In this document: positions 53,248 to 62,562 of the stretch, in pieces
Numbering within the stretch: position 1 is the first letter of the stretch
How the letters are laid out: each line of letters starts with the position of its first letter
NCBI GenBank assembly: GCA_034670065.1
Contig: JAXMOG010000003.1
Coordinates: forward strand, 124,001 to 188,000
Reading direction: 5' to 3'
DNA: 64,000 nt
Origin: Mesobacterium_A sp034670065
GTDB lineage: Bacteria; Pseudomonadota; Alphaproteobacteria; Rhodobacterales; Rhodobacteraceae
The notes under the pieces: model-generated
Seen by the model: the letters and a program-made list of their open reading frames with translations, nothing else
Database searches by the model: none
Told to the model about the DNA's origin: nothing
Made by a program: the position numbers and the translations under genes

Positions 53248-53984
53248 GACAAAACTTCCGCAACCGTCGCTTCGATCAAAGCGAGGCAAGTCGCATCAGA
53301 GAACCGGTGATCCGCCCCCTTGACCAATGTCATGCGCACATCGTCACCTTCGATATGGTCAAACAGCTGCAACAGGGTTTGGCGGCTGACTGCCGTGTCC
53401 TCTGTCCCTTGCAGCAACCGGACCCGGAACGGCATTGCCATCGGATCACGCAGGACAAGGTTTTGGCGGCCATCTTCGATCAGCCGGCGTGTCACAAGAT
53501 ACGGATTATCATATTCGGATGGCAGCTCTATAGCGCCCTCTTCCATCACTTTGCGCCGTTGTTCATCATCAAACCCGGCCCAGAATCCATCTTCGGTAAA
53601 ATCCGGTGCGGCGGCGATGCCGACAAACCCAGCCACACGGGCCAAACGGCGAATAATCAGACATGAAATCCAGCCCCCCATTGAAGACCCAACCAGAATA
53701 ACCGGGCCGTCTGCGACCGCCTCGATCACATCCAGCGCATCTTGGGCCCAATCACCGATACATCCTTGTTCGATTTCCCCGCCCGAAGCCCCATGGCAGG
53801 AATAATCCAACCGCAAGAACGCTTGACCGCGGGCCTTGGCCCAAGCTTCAAGATGAACCGCTTTTGTGCCTTCCATGTCAGACCGATAGCCAGACAAAAA
53901 CACCACCGTCGGCCCCGCGCCGGGGCTATACACATAGGCCAGTTTCCGGCCATTTGGACTATCAAGAAATTGTACGTCGCTCAC
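53244..53984 (-). CDS. Alpha/beta hydrolase
   Basis: This 246-aa hydrolase has the nucleophile elbow GSSMGGW at about residue 98. VVFLSGYRSDMEGTKA supplies an oxyanion-hole region. The C-terminal catalytic histidine is probably in GADHRFSD. Substrate is unknown. It shares an operon with the histidine-phosphatase-like gene. Confidence 0.85.
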   Translation of the reverse strand: MSDVQFLDSPNGRKLAYVYSPGAGPTVVFLSGYRSDMEGTKAVHLEAWAKARGQAFLRLDYSCHGASGGEIEQGCIGDWAQDALDVIEAVADGPVILVGSSMGGWISCLIIRRLARVAGFVGIAAAPDFTEDGFWAGFDDEQRRKVMEEGAIELPSEYDNPYLVTRRLIEDGRQNLVLRDPMAMPFRVRLLQGTEDTAVSRQTLLQLFDHIEGDDVRMTLVKGADHRFSDATCLALIEATVAEVLS

Positions 53985-54069
53985 TACGGCCTCCCCCTAG
54001 TTTGCGCTCAGCATAGCGTCCATGCGTCGCGTGCCAAGCAAGGGTTTGGGAAATCAACGAAGGCTGGCT

Positions 54070-55314
54070 TCAGCCGGGCACCACCGGCTTCAATCTTAGC
54101 GCCAACACACCTGCAACAAGGCTGATCAGGGCAAATACCGCCAGCGCAGCAGAGGGCCCGACAAACAACATGACGCCCCCAACAACGCCCAATATCACAG
54201 CCACGCCGCCTACCGTTGTATTGGCCTGCGCTGCATAGCTTGCCCCTGCCCCTTTGGGTGTGACATCCGCCAGATGCCCGATCCAGCCGCGATGCACGCC
54301 CTGCTCGGCCAGCATCAACACAAAGAAGATGAGTGAAATTCCGATCGCACTGCCCCAGCCGGACCAACCGGCCATGGCCGCAACAGCCAATGCCACAGCC
54401 CCGACAAAGGCAGATATCGCCAGCCCCAAATACGCAGGCCGGCCTTGCACACGCCCCCAAACATAGGGGCTGACCAAAGCTGCCGCTGCCGCAGCAAAGA
54501 CCAATCCGCCAAGCATGTGGATCCCACCGCTGACCCCAACAACCAAAACCACATAGGGCGGTGCCAGCGAAAGTGCCGCCAACAATCCGCGCACCAACGC
54601 AAACCTGCCGATGTGCGTGTTGTGTTGTACTGGTGTATGGTCTGCCTCTTGTTCTTGGGTCAGGATCGAGGGCGGTTCTTTCATGCCACGAAACAGTGCC
54701 CCCGCCGCCAACCACAACAGACCGGCCAGCACGGCGACAAACGCCAATACCCCAACCCCGTGCCAGTCAGGCAGAATCAGAAAGACCGCAAAAATCATCA
54801 ACAGCAGCGCGCCGGCCGATCCGGCAATACCTGTAACAACACTGGCACGCGTACCGGGAATGGTTTTGTCCAAAACCTCTCGGAAGCTGACAGACGCCAG
54901 CGCCGAGGACACCGCCATAACCCCAACGGCCAACAATATGGTCAGCCCGGCCGCGCCCCCCGTCATGGTAAGCGCAGCAAAGGCGATCACAAAAGCCGCG
55001 CCCGCCTGTGCTATGGCGCCAATAACCCAAGCCCGCTTGCGATAGGTCAAGCCTCGTATCCACCGCGCCACCATTTTTTGTGGCAGCAATGTCCCAGCCT
55101 CGCGCAGTGGTGCCAGCGCGGCAACGATCCAAACTGGCCCCCCCAGCGCAAGAACCAGCCAACTCAACACAAGTTTCGGATCAGTTAATCCCGCAGAAAT
55201 CTTGGACAGGCCAAGGCAGGACATCAGCCGCAATCCGTTGCGCGCTTCCCGTTCGGCGCCGTCGACTTCGGCTTCTGGCAAGGTCTCATTGAATTCAGCA
55301 ATCGGGTCAGTCAT
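54070..55314 (-). CDS. MFS-type membrane transporter
   Basis: This 414-aa polytopic protein has about eleven or twelve hydrophobic helices with a central charged loop (KEPPSILTQEQEADHTPVQ). It resembles MFS transporters, and its C-terminal part has GRFALVRGLLAALSLAPPYV. The ATG at 55314 was preferred to a start in the longer open frame. Substrate is not predictable. It is divergent from thrS. Confidence 0.75.
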   Translation of the reverse strand: MTDPIAEFNETLPEAEVDGAEREARNGLRLMSCLGLSKISAGLTDPKLVLSWLVLALGGPVWIVAALAPLREAGTLLPQKMVARWIRGLTYRKRAWVIGAIAQAGAAFVIAFAALTMTGGAAGLTILLAVGVMAVSSALASVSFREVLDKTIPGTRASVVTGIAGSAGALLLMIFAVFLILPDWHGVGVLAFVAVLAGLLWLAAGALFRGMKEPPSILTQEQEADHTPVQHNTHIGRFALVRGLLAALSLAPPYVVLVVGVSGGIHMLGGLVFAAAAAALVSPYVWGRVQGRPAYLGLAISAFVGAVALAVAAMAGWSGWGSAIGISLIFFVLMLAEQGVHRGWIGHLADVTPKGAGASYAAQANTTVGGVAVILGVVGGVMLFVGPSAALAVFALISLVAGVLALRLKPVVPG

Positions 55315-55450
55315 GCCAAACAGATTAAGCGAAACTTGCGTTCGATCAATACGCAGCTTGACACCATGCAGCGCGAACGCCAAAAGACGGCGCATTCATA
55401 ACCCGCAACCGGGCGTTCTGTGGGCGCCAAACCGACGAGGAGCATGGCCA

Positions 55451-57406
55451 ATGAGCCAGATTTCCCTTACCTTCCCTGATGGCAATTCGCGTTCTTATGA
55501 CAAGGGCGTTACCCCTGCCGATGTCGCGGCATCAATCTCTAAGTCTCTCGCCAAGAAGGCCATTTCGGCCAATGTCGACGGCGCACATTGGGATATGCAG
55601 TGGCCGATTGAGGCCGACGCCAAAATTGCACTGAACACCATGCAAGACGTTGCGCCCGCACTTGAGCTGATCCGCCACGATCTGGCACATATCATGGCCC
55701 GCGCGGTGCAGGACTTGTGGCCAAACGTCAAAGTTACAATCGGACCAGTGATCAAAGATGGCTGGTACTATGACTTTGACCGCGAAGAGCCCTTTACCCC
55801 CGAAGATCTGGGCGCCATCGAGAAAAAGATGCGCGAGATCATCAATTCCCGCGACCCGGTGCGTACCGAGGTTTGGGAACGTGCCCGGGCGATCCAGCAC
55901 TACACCGACACCGGCGAGAACTATAAAGTCGAACTGGTCAACGCCATTCCTGACGATGGTCAGCCCATCCGCATGTACTGGCATGGCGACTGGCAAGATC
56001 TGTGCCGTGGCCCGCATTTGCAACACACCGGCCAAGTGCCTGCTGACGCGTTCAAACTGATGAACGTGGCTGGGGCCTATTGGCGTGGCGACAGCAACAA
56101 CGCAATGTTGCAGCGCATCTATGGCGTGGCTTTCCAGAACAAGAACGATCTGAAGGCCCATCTGAACATGCTGGAAGAGGCCGCCAAACGCGACCACCGC
56201 AAGCTGGGCCGCGAGATGGATCTGTTCCACATGCAGGAAGAGGCCCCAGGCCAAGTGTTCTGGCACCCCAACGGTTGGACTGTTTACACCGAGCTGCAGG
56301 ACTATATGCGCCGCCAGCAGCGCAAAGGCGGCTATGTCGAGGTGAACACACCCCAAGTCGTTGACCGCAAGCTGTGGGAACGCTCGGGCCACTGGGAGAA
56401 ATATCAGGAAAACATGTTCATCGTCGAAGTGGACGAAGAGCACGCCCGCGAAAAGGCCGTGAATGCGCTGAAGCCCATGAACTGCCCCTGCCACGTGGAA
56501 ATCTTTAAGCAGGGCCTGAAGTCGTATCGCGACCTGCCTTTGCGCATGGCCGAGTTCGGCTCCTGCAACCGGTATGAACCTTCGGGCGCGCTGCATGGCA
56601 TTATGCGCGTGCGTGGGTTCACTCAGGATGACGCGCATATCTTCTGCACCGAAGCTCAGATCGAAAGCGAAACCGCCGAATTCATCGATTTCCTAAGCCG
56701 CATCTACAAGGATTTGGGATTCGAGAAGTTCAAGGTGAAGTTCTCGGACCGTCCAGAGCTGCGTGCCGGATCGGATGAGGTATGGGACAAGGCCGAAGCC
56801 GCGCTTCTGTCTGCAACCCGCGCTGCAGGGTTTGAGCCCGAGATGAACCCCGGCGAAGGTGCATTCTACGGACCCAAGCTGGAATTCGTGCTGACCGATG
56901 CGATTGGCCGTGACTGGCAGTGCGGCACCCATCAGGTGGATTTTGTTTTGCCCGAACGTTTGGACGCCAATTACATTGGCCCCGACGGCAACAAACACCG
57001 CCCTGTGATGCTGCACCGTGCGACCTTGGGTTCGTTCGAGCGTTTCATCGGTATTCTGATCGAAGAACACGCAGGCAAGCTGCCGTTCTGGCTGGCCCCG
57101 CGCCAAGTGGTTGTCGCCTCGATCACGCAAGAAGCCGATGACTACGTGGCCGAAGTTGTGCAGCAGCTGCGCAGCGCCGGTGTGCGGGCCGAGGCCGATG
57201 TGCGCAACGAAAAGATCAACTACAAGGTTCGCGAACACTCTGTTGGCAAGGTTCCGGTGATCTTGGCTGTTGGCCACCGTGAGGTGGACGAACGCACTGT
57301 CACCCTGCGTCGCCTGGGTGAAAAGCAGACCAAAGTTGCCCCGCTGGCCGACGTTCTGGCCGATCTGTCGCGTGAGTCCACACCGCCGGACATGCAGACC
57401 AGCTAA
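55451..57406 (+). CDS. thrS: Threonyl-tRNA synthetase
   Basis: This 651-aa class II synthetase has an N-terminal TGS domain (about residues 1-62) and an editing domain with HDLAHIMARAVQDLWP and DGWYYDF. Catalytic motifs 2 and 3 follow, including FGSCNRYEPSGALHG and GVPQKR-like regions, and then an anticodon-binding C-terminal domain. The ATG at 55451 gives the usual TGS start. The upstream in-frame extension overlaps the divergent MFS gene and is not coding. Confidence 0.96.
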   Translation: MSQISLTFPDGNSRSYDKGVTPADVAASISKSLAKKAISANVDGAHWDMQWPIEADAKIALNTMQDVAPALELIRHDLAHIMARAVQDLWPNVKVTIGPVIKDGWYYDFDREEPFTPEDLGAIEKKMREIINSRDPVRTEVWERARAIQHYTDTGENYKVELVNAIPDDGQPIRMYWHGDWQDLCRGPHLQHTGQVPADAFKLMNVAGAYWRGDSNNAMLQRIYGVAFQNKNDLKAHLNMLEEAAKRDHRKLGREMDLFHMQEEAPGQVFWHPNGWTVYTELQDYMRRQQRKGGYVEVNTPQVVDRKLWERSGHWEKYQENMFIVEVDEEHAREKAVNALKPMNCPCHVEIFKQGLKSYRDLPLRMAEFGSCNRYEPSGALHGIMRVRGFTQDDAHIFCTEAQIESETAEFIDFLSRIYKDLGFEKFKVKFSDRPELRAGSDEVWDKAEAALLSATRAAGFEPEMNPGEGAFYGPKLEFVLTDAIGRDWQCGTHQVDFVLPERLDANYIGPDGNKHRPVMLHRATLGSFERFIGILIEEHAGKLPFWLAPRQVVVASITQEADDYVAEVVQQLRSAGVRAEADVRNEKINYKVREHSVGKVPVILAVGHREVDERTVTLRRLGEKQTKVAPLADVLADLSRESTPPDMQTS

Positions 57407-57852
57407 ACCAGCTCTCTGTCTGCGCGTTCTGATATCGAAGGATTTTCCTTGTGTCGGAACGCGCAGGCAAACACGCGCCCTGACTGAGCCTGCGCAGACT
57501 TCACTGTCTGACAAATCAGCTGCTCCCCCCAAATACCTGCTCAATGTGATTGTAACATTTCTCACGCGCTACAAGCGGAGGCCTCACCCTGCGTCTCTCT
57601 TCACGCGGGTATGTTACAAATCAGATCGTTTTCACGGCCCTGCCCAATCGCATTGTTTCAACGGCTTCCCACAAACCCCTGAATTACTAGGGTTTCTGCG
57701 CACGCGAAATCTCACACCGTTCTGACACAGCCTAACAGGGGCGTGATGCACAGCCGTGTGAGTGGCTTAAACGACGGGATATCACGACACTGATCCTATC
57801 GCAGCCAACGCTGCTGTGACCTGACACGCAATTCACTTAAGGAAACGTTCGA
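57407..57852. other. thrS to bufferin operon spacer
   Basis: No gene is seen in this 446-bp spacer. A long hairpin (GCGCGTTCTG at 57422-57431 against CGGAACGCGC at 57455-57464, with an inner AAGGA/TCCTT stem) lies just after thrS. A 9-bp inverted repeat, TTGTAACAT (57550-57558) and ATGTTACAA (57611-57619), is separated by 52 bp. The bufA1 gene has an AAGGAA ribosome binding site. The promoter was not identified. Confidence 0.5.
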
Positions 57853-58158
57853 ATGTCGAAATCCCTCAAAACCGCCGCCGTCGTTGGCGCAGTCGCCGCA
57901 TCTTTCCTGGCCCACACTGGCCCGGCGACCGCACAAGCCAAAGAAAAATGCTACGGCGTTTCGCTGGCAGGCAAGAACGACTGCGCAGCCGGCCCCGGCA
58001 CCACCTGCGCCGGTTCATCCAAAGTTGACTATCAGGGCAACGCCTGGACCCTGGTCGACGCTGGCACATGCGCCAGCATCGAGCTGCCTGCAATGGCTGA
58101 CGGCAAAGCACGCATGGGTTCTCTGGAAGCTCTGGAGCGTGACCTGCCAATGGGCTGA
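57853..58158 (+). CDS. bufA1: Bufferin-type precursor BufA1 (DUF2282)
   Basis: This 101-aa precursor has a signal peptide (ending near residue 28, ATAQA) and a core with four cysteines: C33, C44, C52 and C73. It is the DUF2282 type. In described systems such precursors are modified by a DUF692 oxidase with a DUF2063 partner, then exported and used to chelate copper. Here bufB and bufC follow directly, so the operon is complete in composition. Confidence 0.85.
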   Translation: MSKSLKTAAVVGAVAASFLAHTGPATAQAKEKCYGVSLAGKNDCAAGPGTTCAGSSKVDYQGNAWTLVDAGTCASIELPAMADGKARMGSLEALERDLPMG

Positions 58159-58214
58159 TCTAACGATCCCAAACCAACAAGGCACAGGGGTTTAACACCC
58201 TTGCGCCTTCCCTC

Positions 58215-58235
58215 GGGTGGGGGTCTTCCCCACCC
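58215..58235 (+). repeat. Strong GC hairpin between bufA1 and bufB
   Basis: GGGTGGGG and CCCCACCC form a perfect 8-bp stem with a GTCTT loop, 57 bp after the bufA1 stop and 26 bp before the bufB start. No T-run follows. It probably stabilises bufA1 mRNA or lowers bufB expression. Confidence 0.75.
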
Positions 58236-58260
58236 ACACCACCGCTGACCGGAGCACCTC

Positions 58261-59136
58261 ATGTTCAAATCCCTGCCCCATGCCCCCGGTGTTGGCTACA
58301 AGCCACAGCATTTTACTCAGATCATGGAAGATGCCGCACCGGTGCGCTGGCTGGAAATCCATGCAGAAAATTACATGGGCGACGGCGGGCGCCCCCTGGC
58401 GCAGCTGCGCGCCCTCTCTGAAAAATTTGCCATTTCCGTGCACGGTGTTGGCCTGTCTATTGGCAGCGAAGCGCCGCTAGACAGCGCACATCTGGCCCGG
58501 CTGAAACACCTGCTCGACTGGCTGCAGCCTGCCAGCTTCTCGGAACATTTGGCGTGGTCCACTCATGGGGCCGAATTTTTAAACGATTTGCTGCCACTGC
58601 CGTATACCAATGGAACGCTGAACCGCATCTGCGAACATATTGATCAGGTGCAATCCACCCTTGGCCGTCAAATGCTGCTGGAAAACCCATCCAGCTACCT
58701 TGCCTTTGATGAAAGCACGTGGTCCGAACCCGAATTTCTGGCCGAAATCGCGCAGCGTACCGGCTGCGGAATGCTGCTGGACGTAAACAATGTGTTTGTA
58801 TCGGCCACCAACCTTGGTTTTTCACCCCAGGATTACCTGACCGCTTACCCGACGGACCTGGTGGGCGAAATCCACCTTGGCGGGCATGACGAAGACAGTG
58901 ATGACCATGGCGCGCCGCTGCTGATCGACAGTCACGGACGCGAAGTGGCCGATCCGGTCTGGGCACTGCTGGACTTGGCTTTGGAACAAACAGGCGCGCG
59001 CCCACTGTTGATCGAATGGGATACCGATGTCCCTGACTGGCCGGTTTTGCGCGACGAAGCGCAGCGCGCGGCCAATGCCTTGGTCCGGCATGCAAATGCC
59101 CAAGTGCACTCCAAACCCGCAATGGTGTCGGCATGA
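58261..59136 (+). CDS. bufB: DUF692 multinuclear iron oxidase BufB
   Basis: This 291-aa TIM-barrel protein of the DUF692 (MNIO) family has YKPQHFTQIM near residue 19 and WLEIHAENYMGDGG near 36, the first metal-ligand regions. LLLDVNNVFVSATN and EIHLGGHDED supply further Asp and His ligands. In bufferin systems it converts cysteines to thiooxazole-like groups on the precursor. The start follows a GGAG site. The next gene overlaps its stop by 4 bp. Confidence 0.9.
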   Translation: MFKSLPHAPGVGYKPQHFTQIMEDAAPVRWLEIHAENYMGDGGRPLAQLRALSEKFAISVHGVGLSIGSEAPLDSAHLARLKHLLDWLQPASFSEHLAWSTHGAEFLNDLLPLPYTNGTLNRICEHIDQVQSTLGRQMLLENPSSYLAFDESTWSEPEFLAEIAQRTGCGMLLDVNNVFVSATNLGFSPQDYLTAYPTDLVGEIHLGGHDEDSDDHGAPLLIDSHGREVADPVWALLDLALEQTGARPLLIEWDTDVPDWPVLRDEAQRAANALVRHANAQVHSKPAMVSA

Positions 59137-59867
59137 TCGGGCAAACCGCCTTTCGTGCTGCCCTGTTGGCGCCGGATTTGCCCGTGCCCCAAGGGTTAAG
59201 CGACGGGGCGGGCCGCCCGGCCGGGCAACGCTATGACGTCTATCGCAACAATGTTGCTGTTTCGCTGCGCGAAGCACTGCGCACCGGGTTTCCCGCATTG
59301 CTAAACCTGTTGGGACAAGAGAATTTTGACAATGTCGCGCGGGAATTCCTGCGTCAATGTCCGCCCAGTTCACCCTTGATGATGCACTACGGCGCAGAGT
59401 TTCCAGAGTTTTTGGCCGGAGTTGAACAACTGGCCAGCCTGCCCTACCTGCCCGACGTCGCCCGCATCGAACTGGCGGTCCGCCACAGCTATCATGCGGC
59501 CGATGCTGACCCGATTGATCCTGCTGCGCTGGCGGCATTGGATGAGCCTGCGCTGATGGCCACCCGCCTGCGGTTGGCCCCAAGTGTGCAGGTCTTGGCA
59601 TCACCTTGGCCTGTCTTGTCGATCTGGCAGTTTGCAACCACACCTGATGCGCCCAAACCCCAGGCTCAAGCCGAAGAGCTAGCGATCCTGCGTGCAGAAT
59701 ATGATCCGGTGCCTGTGGCCCTGCCGCCGTATGGCGCGGCCTTCCTGCAGGCATTGATGAGCGGGCAACCGTTTGGCACAGCACTGCAAAACGCGCCCGA
59801 AGACTTCGACCTGCCTGCCGTATTGCACGCCTTACTGGCGCATAACGCTATCACCGCACTTGAATGA
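59133..59867 (+). CDS. bufC: DUF2063 partner protein BufC
   Basis: This 244-aa protein has the DUF2063 N-terminal domain: FRAALLAPDLPVPQGL, YRNNVAVSLREALRTGFPALL and FLRQCPPSSPLMMHYG. Its C-terminal part may bind the precursor. In bufferin clusters it is the partner of the DUF692 oxidase, and the 4-bp overlap with bufB supports coupling. Confidence 0.9.
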   Translation: MIGQTAFRAALLAPDLPVPQGLSDGAGRPAGQRYDVYRNNVAVSLREALRTGFPALLNLLGQENFDNVAREFLRQCPPSSPLMMHYGAEFPEFLAGVEQLASLPYLPDVARIELAVRHSYHAADADPIDPAALAALDEPALMATRLRLAPSVQVLASPWPVLSIWQFATTPDAPKPQAQAEELAILRAEYDPVPVALPPYGAAFLQALMSGQPFGTALQNAPEDFDLPAVLHALLAHNAITALE

Positions 59868-59878
59868 AAGGGGCTGCC

Positions 59879-60448
59879 ATGTCTCGTCTGACCATGATCT
59901 ACACTGCGATTGCCTCCCAATTGGCCCGCGCAGACGCCCTGCTACCGCTACTGGCCCGTCTGCTGTTTGCAGGCACATTGGTGGGTTACTACTGGGCCTC
60001 GGGGCTGACAAAACTGGGTGACGGGCCGCTTGGCTTCTTGTTCCCCTCAACCGGGGCATACGCCCAGATTTTCCCGCGCCAGATGGAAGCCGTGACTTAT
60101 GACGTTTCGCAACTCAGCGTCTTTCACTGGCTGGTGGTTGTGGGCGGCACATGGGCAGAATTCATCCTTCCAGCGTTGATTGTGCTGGGCCTGCTGACGC
60201 GCCTGTCCGCTTTGGGCATGATTGGGTTTATCGCACTCCAAAGCCTGACAGACCTTTATGGCCACGGCGCGATTGCACATGAAGGCACACTTGGCGCGTG
60301 GTTTGACAGTGCCCCCGATGCGTTGATCTTGGACCAACGGGCGTTCTGGGTGTTTCCGCTGATCCTTCTGGTGATCAAAGGCGCAGGCGCTTTGTCACTG
60401 GACAGGTTGTTGGCGCCGCGTGGTGTACTGGCCCCAAACCCAGCTTGA
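59879..60448 (+). CDS. DoxX-family membrane protein
   Basis: This protein of about 189 aa has four hydrophobic helices and LLPLLARLLFAGTLVGYYWASGL typical of DoxX. The ATG at 59879 follows an AAAGGGG site and is preferred to the upstream ATG at 59864 in the bufC stop overlap. DoxX genes often end bufferin operons, and it may help the copper or redox function. Confidence 0.85.
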   Translation: MSRLTMIYTAIASQLARADALLPLLARLLFAGTLVGYYWASGLTKLGDGPLGFLFPSTGAYAQIFPRQMEAVTYDVSQLSVFHWLVVVGGTWAEFILPALIVLGLLTRLSALGMIGFIALQSLTDLYGHGAIAHEGTLGAWFDSAPDALILDQRAFWVFPLILLVIKGAGALSLDRLLAPRGVLAPNPA

Positions 60449-60487
60449 GCGCTTCACGTTTCGCCAAACTGGACAGAACAGCGCCGG

Positions 60488-60856
60488 TCAGAAATGGGCC
60501 TTAGGCTCATCAGGTTGACCGGCGGCCAACGCCAGGACACCACCCAAACCGGCAAAGGCGATGGGAAACATCGTAAAGACGTTAAAACCAAAGGCCAGGT
60601 ACATCCCGCCTGCAGAAAGCAGCAGCAGAATTCCTCCCCACAAGGCACGCGCCTTGGCCATGGCTCCACCTGCAATCGCCAACAACGGCGCAAGGATCGA
60701 CACCGCGCGCACCAATTCCGGGCGATCGAACATGCCAAACAGCTCTTGCACCTCATCGTGGCGCTGGACCAGCTCGGTATAACCGTAGCCAAAGAAGCCG
60801 ACGATCATCGCAAGGATCCCGGCAATAACCCCAAGGGTCAAAGCAGCGTTGCGCAT
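60488..60856 (-). CDS. Small polytopic membrane protein
   Basis: This 122-aa protein has about four hydrophobic helices and a polar loop (YTELVQRHDEVQELFGMFDRPE). I do not recognise a family. It shares one base with the ArsC-like gene upstream, so the two are probably cotranscribed. Confidence 0.7.
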   Translation of the reverse strand: MRNAALTLGVIAGILAMIVGFFGYGYTELVQRHDEVQELFGMFDRPELVRAVSILAPLLAIAGGAMAKARALWGGILLLLSAGGMYLAFGFNVFTMFPIAFAGLGGVLALAAGQPDEPKAHF

Positions 60857-61170
60857 CAGACGGCCACCGCATCTTGGGTGGCTTTTGTCCAACCCAGATG
60901 CATCTGTTCGTCGACGACAATCAACGGACGCTTCATCAAGGTCGGATGGTCTGCCAGCAATTCCAGTGGATCACGGGCGCGTTCAGCATCGTCCAGCTGA
61001 CGCCATGTGGTGGACCGCGAGTTCAACAATGCCGCACCGAACTGTGCATGTGCACGGGCCAATACATCGGCCGGAACACCATCGGCGCGGACATCAACAA
61101 AGGTAACGCCATCCAAGGCTTTCAGCGCCTTACGGCACGTATCGCAATTTTTTAATCCATACAGAGTCAT
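60856..61170 (-). CDS. ArsC/Spx-family thioredoxin-fold protein (YffB-like)
   Basis: This 104-aa protein has MTLYGLKNCDTCRKALKAL with C9-x2-C12, then the ArsC-family NSRSTTWRQL and MKRPLIV motifs. The CxxC type is closer to the YffB/Spx-like group than to single-cysteine ArsC. A reductase role is reasonable, but arsenate as substrate is not shown. Confidence 0.86.
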   Translation of the reverse strand: MTLYGLKNCDTCRKALKALDGVTFVDVRADGVPADVLARAHAQFGAALLNSRSTTWRQLDDAERARDPLELLADHPTLMKRPLIVVDEQMHLGWTKATQDAVAV

Positions 61171-61403
61171 GCCCGCTCCTTTAGCAGTGCTAAAGAAATA
61201 TGTGGGACAGGTGGGAATTGCGACCAGTAAATATTGATTTTTTACAGAATCGCGTAAGATGGAGTCACGTCACTTCGATGATTATTCGCGGTTTCGGTCG
61301 CCCAACAGAAACGACCGACAGACCCGCAGGATAAGAGGCGAACCTGACCAAGTGTCCCTGTTTGAAACAGGGCTAAAGACTATGACAGAAGGAGACACGG
61401 GAC

Positions 61404-61610
61404 ATGCCAACAGGCACCGTGAAGTGGTTCAACACGACAAAAGGCTACGGCTTCATTGCGCCGGACGACGGTGGCAAGGATGTATTTGTGCATATTTCGG
61501 CCGTGGAACGGTCAGGTATGACCGGATTGGCCGATAACCAAAAGGTAGGCTACGATCTGCAAGAAGGACGAGATGGCCGTATGATGGCCTCTGATCTGAC
61601 GGCATTATAA
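61404..61610 (+). CDS. Cold-shock protein of the CspA family
   Basis: This 68-aa protein has the cold-shock domain: MPTGTVKWFNTTKGYGFIAPDDGG with RNP1 (KGYGFI), and VFVHIS (RNP2). It binds single-stranded RNA or DNA. A GGAG site precedes the ATG. The 233-bp upstream spacer may hold a long structured 5' UTR, as is common for csp genes. Confidence 0.94.
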   Translation: MPTGTVKWFNTTKGYGFIAPDDGGKDVFVHISAVERSGMTGLADNQKVGYDLQEGRDGRMMASDLTAL

Positions 61611-61622
61611 ACAGTCCGGTCT

Positions 61623-62528
61623 TCACTGCGATTGCAGTTTGACCGCTTCGATCCGGGCAAGGCGGATCAAGTCTTTGACGTAGGGTTTATCTACGTCATC
61701 TGTGCGCGTTGCGGCATACAACGCGCGCGTAATACCCTTTTTCGTCAAGGGCCTGGTGACATAGTCTGAGTTGTATTTCACTTCGCGCACAACCCAATCA
61801 GGCAAAACCGCAACCCCCCGGTTAGATGCGACCAAAAGCAGGATCATCGCCGTCAGTTCAACCTGACGCACGGCGGCGGGTTCCACCTTGGCCGGGATCA
61901 ACAGTTGGCTGAACACGTCCAACCGCGCCCGATCCACTGGATAAGTGATCAGTGTCTCGCCTCGAAAATCCTCAGGGTCCACAAAGGCCTTCTTGGCCAG
62001 CGGATGGGCTGCCGCGGCCACAAAAACCGGTCGATAGTCAAACAACTCGGTAAAGGTGACACCCGGTATTTCCTCTGGATCAGAGGACACAACCAAATCC
62101 ACATCTTCGCGCTGCAGGGCTGGCAAGGCCTCAAACGCCAAGCCGGGCCGAATATCCACATCCACATCCGGCCAAGATTTTCTGAACCCCTCCAACACCG
62201 GAAACAGCCATTCAAAGCAGGCATGGCATTCGATGGCGATATGCATTCGCCCGCCAGTTCCGTCCCGCAGACCGGCAAATTCCGCCTGCAAGGCCTCGAC
62301 CTGTGGCAATATCTGTTCAGCCAATCGCAAAAACCGCATCCCCGCGGGTGACAGGCGCATCGGTTTGGAACGGCGCACAAACAGTTCCACCCCCGCCTGA
62401 TCCTCAATTCCCTTAATTTGATGGCTCAGCGCAGATTGCGTGATGTTCATATGCTCAGCCGCGCGTGCCAAACTACCCCATTCATGAATCGCCTTGATCG
62501 TGCGAAGATGGCGGAATTCGATGTGCAT
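61623..62528 (-). CDS. metR: LysR-family regulator, MetR-like
   Basis: This 301-aa LysR regulator has an N-terminal HTH (HIEFRHLRTIKAIHEWGSLA, then HMNITQSALSHQIKGIE) and an effector domain with HACFEWLFPVLEGF. It is divergent from metF, the genome context typical of MetR, which uses homocysteine as co-effector. A TGAG-N5-CTCA palindrome lies between the two genes. Confidence 0.9.
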   Translation of the reverse strand: MHIEFRHLRTIKAIHEWGSLARAAEHMNITQSALSHQIKGIEDQAGVELFVRRSKPMRLSPAGMRFLRLAEQILPQVEALQAEFAGLRDGTGGRMHIAIECHACFEWLFPVLEGFRKSWPDVDVDIRPGLAFEALPALQREDVDLVVSSDPEEIPGVTFTELFDYRPVFVAAAAHPLAKKAFVDPEDFRGETLITYPVDRARLDVFSQLLIPAKVEPAAVRQVELTAMILLLVASNRGVAVLPDWVVREVKYNSDYVTRPLTKKGITRALYAATRTDDVDKPYVKDLIRLARIEAVKLQSQ

Positions 62529-62562
62529 ATCCAAGTAGCCCTCATGTTGGACTTGAGATTTA

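Noticed and set aside
55532..56638. 368-codon minus-strand open frame
   Set aside because: It is antisense to thrS, which is fully supported by motifs.
58822..59784. 320-codon minus-strand open frame
   Set aside because: It is antisense to bufB and bufC and has no recognisable protein features.
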